Positions 9,373 through 17,725 of a stretch of 19,704 nt of DNA are shown one piece after another. Where the stretch lies: positions 1 through 19,704 of the forward strand of contig MSJI02000575.1 of assembly GCA_001931905.2 (NCBI GenBank). Direction: 5' to 3'. Under the pieces are notes generated by a model. It was not told the DNA's origin and did not search any database. It saw nothing but the letters and a program-made list of their open reading frames with translations. The position numbers and the translations under genes are program-made. Source of the DNA: Cladosporium sp. IMV 00045 (Eukaryota > Ascomycota > Dothideomycetes > Cladosporiales > Cladosporiaceae). The first letter of the stretch is position 1. The number at the start of each line of letters is the position of its first letter.

Positions 9373-10711
9373 GCGAACCGTCGAAGATTGTCTGGCTCTG
9401 AGGATGCTCCTATGCTTGACGTGCAGCATTCGTCCAGGTCGGTTGCAGCTTGCACCGCGGAAAGAATCTTCGACTGCACGCAGTGGGTGCTGTCGTGCTG
9501 TCAAGGAAGGAAGACGCCGCAATGCACCACGCCATCCGCTACCCCCAGGTCACCGACCTGCTCCATGAACCGGTTTTGGCCGTGCTTTGTCTCGACACCC
9601 TTTTTCTGCGGCCCAGTCAGATCCAATGGAGCTACATGTTCTTGAAAGTGGCCGAGGCACGCCTCGCTTGTCACAGGCTGGAACTCTACACGTCTGGGGC
9701 ATCAGCGAAGACTGCCACGCAAATGGGTATACCTAATCCAAGGTCTGCGCTCACTGGGAGAAGGTGTAAATGGTCAAATGCCATGCCGGCCGTTACCGTT
9801 CAACCAATGCCTATCCTGATCGACCGCAAATCTGTTCACCCCAAACCGTCATGCCTGACGAGAGGGGAGAGGATCACGCTGAGAATACGGAGAGCGAAGT
9901 GCCCTTGAAAATGTCAGTGGATGCCAAGAAGGCCATGGTGAATCGGAGGGCGTGAGGATAGGGAGACTGCCACAAGTACGCGCCAGTGTCATGATGTGAG
10001 ACGAGTCGTTTCGAACGGCTTGATGCCTTCGCGATCAACGCAACTCATTGATGTGCTTGGAATGAAAATGTTATGTGGCTACCAATCTACTTGCGGGAAT
10101 TTTTCTGATTCCAGATTTTCTTCGTGATTCATTCAATGTTACATTACACCAAAGGGGGCATCAACAACCAAAGTAAGTGAATGGCATGGTTGATTGGGCA
10201 ATTATTCTTCATTGTGCCTTGGGAAAAGTTGTACATTTTCATCAGGCAGAGATGCCCGATATCTGTCCTGAAGCGAGTCTTGGGGAACTAAGAAAAGCTT
10301 CTCAGCTAAAAGCAATGTTGGCGTCTGAAAAGGTGCATATACACCGGTCATCGTATCATCTTCACTTTGCGAAGTGCTCTAAGCGAGGACAGCCCAGACA
10401 GACCCGCACCGTCCGAATGTCCTAGGGTTCTGGCGAAGGTGTTGCTCGGCGGCATCGCGACGATTCAGTGTTCTTCGATACTTCGACATGGTCCAAGAAA
10501 GAGATGAGGATTGAAGAATCTTCATGATGGCGAACTTGGACTTGTGAGCACAGCCTTGTAATGTCCAGGTCGTGGGTGCCAGCTGATGATTGTAGATCCA
10601 AGGAGAGGCAATGAGCTCCTCCAGTTTAGGAGTCAAAATGGCTGGCTTGTGGAATACGATGTAGAGCGGCGAATGCTCTGCAGCAAGGACCGGGTATGGC
10701 GTCTCAATCTT
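9373..10711. other. Long convergent intergenic region without a recognisable gene
   Basis: A 1.34-kb stretch between the converging ends of RPC17 and the PRKRIP1-like gene. The longest frames (152 aa at 9450-9908 plus, 85 aa at 10379-10636 minus) have random-looking composition and match no family known to me. A short palindrome CAGGTC-ACC-GACCTG lies near 9546. An unrecognised small or multi-exon gene, or a non-coding RNA, remains possible because the gap is long for such a compact genome. Confidence 0.5.
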
Positions 10712-11335
10712 TCAGTCTTCCTCAAGAATAGTCAAGCCTGCTTCTTCAGAGGTCTCCTTCTGCCCTTTCGCTGCCTCTTCGTCGCCATCCTTCTCGGCGG
10801 CGCCGTTCGTTGCGACAGCAATCTTAGCTGGACCCAATCTCTTTTTCACAGCCGGCTCCCCCTCTGCCTTCTCCTCCGTTGCATCCACCACGCCAACCGC
10901 ATGGCCCTTCCCTTTCTTCCCTTTCCTCGCCTTAGCCTTCTCCCTTTTCTCCCGATTGCGCCTCAATTTCTCCTCTTCTTCCGCTCTTGCCTTCTCGCGA
11001 TTCGCCTCCCATTCTGCGTCCTTCTCCTCCCTCTCAACCTCCTCATCCATGATCCTCAGCCGCTCATACTCGCGTCTCCGTGAGGCTTTGTAGACGTGAA
11101 ACTCGCCTGAGCCGGCACCCGCGCTTGACCCCTGGACATTTGCGACAATTTCAGGCGGAGCAGCTGCGGTCGGCGGTTTGGGACCAGAAGGAAGGTTGAT
11201 TGGCTTGTCTGGGTTGGCGAAAAGCGCTTCGATCTGTGCTGAGTGCTGGGAGGATGGCGTGAGGCGTGGCTTTTTGGTAGGCCGCTTGGGGTTTGTCGAT
11301 GAGGTGGGTATTGATTGGGGAATGTTCTCTGACAT
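10712..11335 (-). CDS. PRKRIP1-like protein (DUF1168), splicing-associated
   Basis: A 207-aa protein. I start it at the ATG at 11335 (MSENIPQSIPTS). The frame stays open upstream but that part looks like leader sequence. The diagnostic block is residues about 35-85: ALFANPDKPINLPSG, then PPEIVANVQGSSAGAGSGEF and HVYKASRRREYERL, which closely follows the PRKRIP1/DUF1168 signature (P-x-K-x-I-x-L-P ... SSAGAGSGEFHVYR ... RRREY). After it comes a long charged helix (EVEREEKDAEWEANREKAR...) and a basic stretch (KREKAKARKGKKGKG) likely to bind RNA or serve as a nuclear signal. The C-terminal tail is acidic. Human PRKRIP1 sits in the catalytic spliceosome as a long helix bridging U2 snRNP proteins and RNA, and a similar role here is inferred from homology. 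It diverges from the Det1-like gene. Confidence 0.88.
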   Translation of the reverse strand: MSENIPQSIPTSSTNPKRPTKKPRLTPSSQHSAQIEALFANPDKPINLPSGPKPPTAAAPPEIVANVQGSSAGAGSGEFHVYKASRRREYERLRIMDEEVEREEKDAEWEANREKARAEEEEKLRRNREKREKAKARKGKKGKGHAVGVVDATEEKAEGEPAVKKRLGPAKIAVATNGAAEKDGDEEAAKGQKETSEEAGLTILEED

Positions 11336-11660
11336 GCTTGCGGGTGTGAGATATGGGAGAAGAGTAAGGCGGGGTGTTTTGTTTGGTGGTTGTTGAAGAG
11401 TGAAATGTTGTTTGCGGCGGTAGTGAGGGAAGCCTCGGTAAGAAAGCAGAGCTGCGATAAGATTGATTGAATTTGATTGATGAGCAGTGACATTTGATTG
11501 AAGCGCGTCAAGTTGTGGGGTTGCACTAGCCCCGAGCCAAACAACAACGACGTCAAGGCCGTTACGGATGCTGACCATTACAATCACCCTGTGAAGACTG
11601 TCATACTACACGACCAATTCACGGCTTGTCAATTACAAGTCTGTCTGTTGCAAGCTCAGT
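11336..11660. promoter_or_regulatory. Divergent promoter region, PRKRIP1-like / Det1-like
   Basis: A 325-bp region between two divergent start codons that should hold both promoters and 5' leaders. I found no clear TATA box or strong known factor site. Confidence 0.5.
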
Positions 11661-13270
11661 ATGGGTAAACCGCGAGTGAGTATCTTCCCCTTTTCAATAC
11701 CCGAGACAAACACTAACGTCATCTGCAGATGATCATCCTGATCCGCCATGCGCAGAGCGAAGGCAACAAGAACCGAGAGATTCACCAACTCATTCCGGAT
11801 CATCGTGTGAAGCTCACAGATGAAGGCTGGAACCAGGTATGACACTTAAGACTCGATCATACACATCGTTATCATTCTACAGGACAAGCGGTCGTTTACT
11901 AACCACCTCAAGGCAGAAGATGCCGGCAGTCGCCTCCGCTCCCTCTTGAAACCAGACGACACCCTGCAGATCTACACATCTCCGTACCGTCGCACCCGTG
12001 AAACCACCGAAGGCATCCTCCGAACGCTCACCTCGCCCTCCGAATCCGGCGCCCCGTCGCCATTCAACAGACATGCGATCAAAGTCTACGAAGAGCCCAG
12101 GTTGAGAGAACAAGACTTTGGCAACTTCCAGCCATGTAGCGACGAGATGGAGCGTATGTGGCAGGAGAGGGCGGACTATGGACACTTTTTCTATCGCATT
12201 CCAAATGGGGAGAGTGCGGCAGATGCATACGATCGTGTCAGTGGGTTTAATGAAAGCTTATGGAGGAGCTTTGGTGAGGCCGACTTTCCGAGTGTCTGTG
12301 TGCTTGTCACACATGGATTGATGACGCGAGTGTTTCTGATGAAGTGGTAAGTTCGTTGGAGATTAATCGCAGTGTTGGGTTGGCGGCCTGCCCCATGGAA
12401 ATGAATTAGCTGACCTTCTTGAACAGGTATCACTGGTCCGTTGAGTATTTCGAGGATCTTCGTAATGTAAATCACTGCGAGTTCATCATGATGGATAAGA
12501 ATATCGACAACGGCAAATATCTGCTCAAATCAGAGTTACGAACATGGTCTGAGCTGAAGAAGCAGCGAGCTCTGGAAGCTGCCAAAGACGCCACGTCCTC
12601 TGGCAATACCTCGCGAGATGGGTCGACACAGCAACGTAATATTGACCCTAAGCGCCGCAACACCCTCTCACAATATCTGCCACCCTCACAGCAAAATTCG
12701 ACCCCTGCTCCACCACGAAAATGGGGTGGATGCGTGGCAGGCTGTGACCACAAGCACGATCGCTATCCTCGCCGGAAATTGCAAGCTCAGCCTCCCAGTG
12801 TTCCAGAACAGAGCCCTGAGCAGACTTTGGGAGACGAGAAAGGCCAAGAGCCCTACGCAGGTGAAGATCACCCCATCGCTCACCAAGAAGACGCCACGCC
12901 AAACATCGAAGGTGCTACAGAAACTGGAACCCTTCCGCTTCGCCCAAGCAAAACTCCCACACAAGCGTTTGCCCAGCAATTTGCCAGTGACCACGGGAGT
13001 GGCACTCCCCACGAAGAGCCCAGCGACAACGAGTTTGACTATTTTGACCCTGCTTCCACCCTACCGGCCGGCAAAGCTACCACCAAGCGAGCCCCGAGGC
13101 GAAGGCCAACCGAGGAAGATCTTGAGCGCTGGGCCAGTGAGAGTGGGATGGGAAGTGGCAAGCGGGCTGACGCCTTGGGTGATGATCCTGACGAGGGAGA
13201 CGAAGACGAGGACACGAGCCTGGAGGAGCAAGAAAAGAAAGATCGGAGCTTGAAGGGGAGTGTTTATTGA
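11661..13270 (+). CDS. Histidine phosphatase, Det1/YDR051C-like (phosphoglycerate mutase superfamily)
   Basis: Four predicted exons: 11661-11675, 11729-11836, 11913-12346 and 12427-13270, giving 466 aa. Introns are 53 nt (GTGAGT, CACTAAC branch, CTGCAG), 76 nt (GTATGA, TTTACTAACC branch, CAAG) and 80 nt (GTAAGT, AGCTGACC branch, AACAG). Joined, the start reads MGKPRMIILIRHAQSEGN with catalytic His12. Further active-site elements are R67/R68 in TSPYRRTRET, E107 in LREQDFGNF and H175 in VTHGLMTRVFLM. The blocks EPRLREQDFGNFQ and YGHFFYRIPNGESAADAYDRV match yeast Det1, an acid phosphatase linked to sterol traffic between plasma membrane and ER. This is a broad-specificity phosphatase rather than a glycolytic mutase. 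The catalytic part ends near residue 230. The remaining 230 residues are a disordered, Pro/Ser/acid-rich tail with a small C-x3-C-x-H-x-H cluster (C288, C292, H294, H296), absent from yeast Det1 as far as I recall. Confidence 0.88.
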
Positions 13271-14110
13271 AGACATGGTTCGACACTGGCGGAAGAAACC
13301 GATGATTGAGAGACGGTAAAGGCGCCATTACAGCATAGACATGAAAATTAACGAAGCAACGCGATCTTTCTTCATATTCTTCTTTCATAGGCCGGAGACC
13401 GTGAATCACAGCCGATCTTACGATTAAAGCGCATGTTAGGGCTGACGCCTCCATGCAGGTAGCTTGATATGTTGCATTCGTATGTGCTGTACGTTGCCGA
13501 CATCGCTGCAGATGCCGAAATGCCCACGCGCCCATGGAAGCGCCGGAGCGACCAGCTCAGCAGTGGCTGAGCTAGAGAAACAACGAAGAAGATATTACCC
13601 AATTCACGATTCTTCGACATAAGATCTTTGCAACGCATGATGAGGCTGCAGGGCCCAACAGTTCCAGCCGTTGGGAGCTTCTATGCAGCAACCCGGCTCG
13701 CAAGGAAGTAGAAGGATCAGCAAAACAGTCCAGCAGCTCAAATGCACCCTATGCCAACTTCACAAGCATTCGCTTGAGGTTGCCACGCGATCGCCAACGT
13801 TACGTGTAGTGGAGCTGCATGATCGCTGATGGCGACAGGCCCCATGTTTCTGCGCACAGTCGAATATCTCCATGATGCACGATGATCGTCTCGAACTGCG
13901 GGCGTGGCAGGGCAAGGATGAACGCGCAGACAGCGTTTATTGAGCAAATAACGTCAAAGAATAAACCGCTCTGTGATTCACAGCCCGACACATGGCAAGT
14001 GGGAAAAGGTCAGGCCGGTAGGGTGGTGAACACAGAGTCAGGGCGGGTCAAAGAAGGGTACGCAGCGAGCGAGGACGGAAGAAGGCGAAACCTCGGCCCG
14101 CCCTGCGTGA

Positions 14111-14119
14111 TTATCTGAT
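14111..14119 (-). promoter_or_regulatory. SreA-type GATA site ATCAGATAA (distal)
   Basis: Exact match to ATCWGATAA, the extended GATA site bound by SreA-type iron-responsive repressors in Aspergillus, on the minus strand 927 bp before the transporter ATG. A second GATA core (TGATAA, plus strand, 14120-14125) is directly adjacent. Confidence 0.55.
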
Positions 14120-14528
14120 TGATAATTTAGGGTTTAGCTTCGACAACTTTAAGCTAACGACGCACGAGCAGCAACGAGCGCCTCGATCGTGTTCTCGGCG
14201 AAGTCCTTTCTGCGCCTGGTGGCCGCGACGGAGCGCCGTTTCGCTCAATCTAATCAGATTGGGAAAAGCTCCACCCCAGCGCTTCTGCTCCCTCGCGTCT
14301 TGCTGGTCGACTGAATCAGACAACGTCTCCGATCAAGCAATTTTTTCGCTTGCTTTTTTCCTTCTTCTCTTGGGTATTTTTCAGCCTTACGGACACTTGG
14401 CAGTCGGCTTGGTTCTTACCCAGGGATTGATGTCTCTTGTGGCTGATCTTCCTGCAGGTGAGAAGGCCTTATAAGAGGAGCATGATGCAAACATATACCC
14501 AATCGGCCCAGCATGTCGTGGACGGTGC

Positions 14529-14537
14529 CTATCAGAT
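14529..14537 (-). promoter_or_regulatory. Near-match GATA site ATCTGATAG
   Basis: Eight of nine bases match ATCWGATAA on the minus strand, and the core fits the general HGATAR consensus. On its own it would be weak; it gains weight only from the neighbouring perfect sites. Confidence 0.35.
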
Positions 14538-14693
14538 CGTTTCAATTCTCTCCCCCGACACATGAGTCCTTCCGACTTCGGCAAAGAACGGAGCCCGAGC
14601 GGATATGCAGCATAAGGCCCGGGGAATAACGTACCATTTATTGGACTCGGCAAGCTTTTGAGCAAGCAAACATCGAATTCGCTTAACCGGTGG

Positions 14694-14702
14694 ATCTGAT
14701 AA
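14694..14702 (+). promoter_or_regulatory. SreA-type GATA site ATCTGATAA (middle)
   Basis: Exact match to ATCWGATAA on the plus strand, 344 bp before the transporter ATG, a usual distance for a functional site in a fungal promoter. It forms an inverted pair with the site at 14831-14839. Confidence 0.7.
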
Positions 14703-14830
14703 ACTCCACTAAAGCTTCAACCCTCTCGAGATGCCCCACCCAGGCTTGCCGGCATAGGAGAGACGGATAGGGCTTTCACCTCTTTCGCCTCCGAAGTGCG
14801 AAGGAGATCTTCCACAATTGATGGCTCGTC

Positions 14831-14839
14831 TTATCAGAT
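14831..14839 (-). promoter_or_regulatory. SreA-type GATA site ATCTGATAA (proximal)
   Basis: Exact match to ATCWGATAA on the minus strand, 207 bp before the transporter ATG and 128 bp from the middle site. Expected effect from the family: repression of the transporter when iron is sufficient. Confidence 0.7.
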
Positions 14840-15045
14840 CCTGGTCTGTATTGGCGAAGGCGCTCCCTAGCACCTTCCTTCGTGTAGAAGGGTTTTTAGC
14901 CTGCATCAGACCCGCAGAGGGCTGGCCGCTGCGCTGCATGTTAAAGACTTGAAGATCGCCTTGCCAGGCCTTGTCTTTCAGACTTGGTCTCTCGGCAACT
15001 GCTTCTTGTCTTGTTTCTTCGCTGAGGCTTGATCTTTCAGCCAAG

Positions 15046-16979
15046 ATGTCGACGACCCAGGCTACGACCTCTGGCCCTCTCGCCTCTCACGGCGAAGTTC
15101 AACTCCCGTCGACTGCTCAAGACTACCCAGTCGATGCCAAAGACGCCAGGGAGACTGTCAACGATGGCGACAGTGACGAGGCTTCCAACCATGCCCAGCA
15201 AGGTGTCAAAACCGTCGAGGCCGTCACCGTGGTGTGGACAAAGAAGTCGCTTGGATTGGCCTACGCAATGTGAGTTTCAGGAGGCCCTTTATTCGTCGGG
15301 AACGATCTTGTTAACATGCCTGTAGGATGTGGCTTCTGTACTTCATCAATGGCTTCAACCAGTCCATCAACGGCACCCTGTCGGCCTACGTCACGAGTGA
15401 CTTCGAGTCTCACTCCCTCATCCCCCTCATCAGCGTTGTATCGACAGTAATGGCTGCTGCTGTTTACATGCCCTTGGCCAAGATCCTCAACCTGTGGGAT
15501 CGTTCCGTCGGTTTCGCACTTATGGCCGGCTTTGCGACACTGGGCCTTGTCCTGACGGCTGTTTGCCAGAACATTGGTACTTACTGCGCTGCGCAGGTAC
15601 GGCTCATCCTCGATGAACATTGGAAGGAATCTTGCTCATAAGTCTCTCCAGGTCTTCTACAACATCGGCTTTTCGGGTATGACTTTCGCCATCGATGTCA
15701 TCACTGCCGACACCTCCCGTCTTCGCGATCGTGGTCTGGCTTACGCCTTCACCTCTTCGCCCTACATCATCACCGCTTATGGTGGACCTGCCGCAGCCGA
15801 AAAGTTCTATGCTAGCAACTGGCGTTGGGGATACGGAGCATTCGCCATCATCTTGCCCGTTTTCGCAACCCCGATGGTTGGCATCTTGGTGCATGCCAAG
15901 AACGAGGCTGCTAAACAAGGTCTGTTGCCGAAGAAGGTTGCAAGCGGCAGGACCTTCCTGCAGAGCGTCTGGTTCTACCTTATCGAGTTTGATAGTAAGT
16001 TCTCATGTCAGATGCGGTTACGCTCCTCGTATTCTAACCATCATGCGCAGTCCTGGGAACCTTCCTCCTGTCCGCCGGTCTCATCATTTTCTTGCTGCCC
16101 TTCAACATCCATGATTATTTTGGCCAAGGCTGGGGTAGCGCGGGTAGCATTGCCATGCTGGTGATTGGTGTTGTCCTTCTCATCTGCTTCGGCCTAAACG
16201 AGCGATACCTCGCTCCTGTACCCTTCTTGGACTGGTCAGTCTTGCGCTCGCGCACCGTGCTCGGCACAGGTGCACTGGACATCTGCTACCAGATCTCCTA
16301 CTACTGCTGGTACTACTACTACACCTCCTTCCTGCGCATCAACTCAGGAGTCTCCATCGCTGTTGCTGGCTACATCGCGAACATCTTTGACGTTGTCTCC
16401 GGCGTGTGGCTTTTCGGCGTAGGCATTCTCATCAGCAAGACCTGCCGCTACCGCTGGCTGCTTTTCTGGATCGTTCCCCTGTACCTGCTTGGCATTGGCT
16501 TGATGATCCACTTCCGCAAGCCGGACCAAAGCGTTGGATATCTGATCATGTGTCAGATTTTCATGGCTTTCTCCGGTGGTGCCCTCATCATCGTCATGCA
16601 GGTTGCTGTCCTGGCTGCTTCCGACCACCAGAACGCCGCCAGTACCCTTGCTTTCCTCAACGTCTTCGGTAACATTGGTGGTGCCATCGGAGGCTCTATT
16701 TCCGCTGCTGTCTGGCAGGCGACCTTCCCTCAGGCTCTGCAAAGATACTTGCCCGCGGAGACCCTCCCTGACTGGGAGTCGATCTACGAGGACATCGAAG
16801 TCCAGGTCAGCTATGCCAAGGGCACCCAGACTCGTTACGCCATCGAGAAGGCCTACTCTATTGCCCAGGAGCACATGCTCATTGCTGGGACGGCTATCAT
16901 GTCGCTCTCTCTCATTTGGATGTTCGTGATCAGGGACATCAAGCTGGACAGGAACCAGACCAAGGGCGTGCTTTTTTAG
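15046..16979 (+). CDS. MFS siderophore-iron transporter (MirB/Sit/ARN family)
   Basis: Four predicted exons: 15046-15269, 15326-15596, 15652-15994 and 16051-16979, giving 588 aa. Introns are 56, 55 and 56 nt (GTGAGT, GTACGG and GTAAGT donors; TTCTAACC branch in the third). Start: the first in-frame ATG, in context CCAAGATGTC. After a hydrophilic 70-residue cytosolic N-terminus come many membrane segments consistent with the 14-TM drug:H+ antiporter-like layout. Family blocks are LLYFINGFNQSINGTLSAYV, TADTSRLRDRGLAYAFTSSP plus YIITAYGGPAAAEKF, NWRWGYGAFAIILP, and near the end NAASTLAFLNVFGNIGGAIG. These are hallmarks of the Sit1/MirB group, which imports ferric siderophores by proton symport across the plasma membrane. 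Which siderophore is carried cannot be told. Three SreA-type sites upstream imply repression by iron. No siderophore synthetase gene is in the window. Exon-intron boundaries agree with reading frame throughout. Confidence 0.92.
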
Positions 16980-17725
16980 ATCTTATGCACGTCGATTGGA
17001 AAAAATTAACGGGACAGGCTCCCAACTGGAAAGAGCGGTGCTCAAGTGTGATGCAAAAGCATATAACTAGGCATAATACAAATCGTCACACTTGATGTCT
17101 TGCAGACTGCCGCGAGAACGTCTGCATGATCGTAAGCAATTTCTCAAACGATTGAGGGGTTGGTCCCCTTGACCTCGTTTATTATATTCGAAGAGCACCC
17201 ATAGACGTTCGTGAAAGGGTCTTAAGTTTGATTCGATCAATGCTGTATTTGTCGATGCGCCATGTCGACGTCATGCTCATTGATCGAGACTCAACCTTTG
17301 TTCACGCTTATCTTCAAACAGCTAGCTGAGGGTCATGTTGCCTGGCATTGCCTGGAGCCAAGTCCGCTTCTACGTCGTAGGTTTGATCTACGGTCATGCG
17401 ATCTGGGAAACGGTAAGGGCGTCGATTACTTTGTGGGTGAGGCAGATTGTCGCCATGGACCTAAAGCATGCTTCCGTAATTCATCTTTGCCTCGTGCATG
17501 CTGCGGGTGATTTTAGATTACATGGTGGGTATACCTTCGCATGAAAGAGGACGGGTTCTTCTTATTGGACGGGCGCCATGTGTTTGATCCCGCGCAGTGA
17601 TACAAGTGCCTGGTCGCTGATTGAACCATCACCGAAAGGTAATACATTAGATCTTGTATTGACTACAGGTATAGACATTAGAACAATGAGAAAACCCAAG
17701 ATTGACCGCAATGCCCGCTTGTCGC
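16980..17725. other. Convergent intergenic region, transporter / SLATT gene
   Basis: A 746-bp stretch between converging stops. It holds the two 3' UTRs, a 10-bp inverted repeat at 17042-17095, and a short quasi-palindrome TTGAT-TCG-ATCAA near 17228. The plus-strand frames of 69 to 82 aa look random. I see no gene. Confidence 0.55.
17042..17095 (+). repeat. 10-bp inverted repeat in the transporter 3' region
   Basis: TCAAGTGTGA at 17042-17051 and its exact complement TCACACTTGA at 17086-17095, separated by 34 A/T-rich bases, start 63 bp after the transporter stop codon. It could form a hairpin in the 3' UTR or be a paired protein-binding site. Function unknown. Confidence 0.6.

Larger units (their letters stand above)
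13271..15045. promoter_or_regulatory. 1.8-kb upstream region of the siderophore transporter
   Basis: No supported gene lies in this stretch; the short frames on both strands look random. The left part should hold the 3' UTR of the Det1-like gene. The right part is the transporter's promoter and contains three perfect and one near match to the SreA-type iron-repressor site, a telobox (TTAGGGTTT at 14127-14135) next to the most distal one, a small palindrome CAATCT-AATC-AGATTG near 14246-14263, and a CCAAT box at 14499-14503. The last 80 bp before the ATG are T/C-rich, as is usual near fungal transcription starts. Confidence 0.65.

Noticed and set aside
9450..9908. A 152-aa plus-strand frame after RPC17
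   Set aside because: No recognisable domain, random-looking composition, and no convincing start context or intron signals.
10379..10636. An 85-aa minus-strand frame next to the PRKRIP1-like gene
   Set aside because: Some helical character, but no family match and no splice signals clearly linking it to the neighbour.
14387..15044. Minus-strand frames of 92 and 111 aa in the transporter promoter
   Set aside because: They overlap the regulatory GATA sites, have no family resemblance, and look like chance frames.
14971..15045. N-terminal extension of the siderophore transporter
   Set aside because: The extension begins at TTG; the first in-frame ATG is at 15046 and has a good context.
16344..16874. 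A 176-aa minus-strand frame antisense to the siderophore transporter
   Set aside because: The sense strand encodes conserved MFS segments; the antisense frame follows from its C-ending codons.
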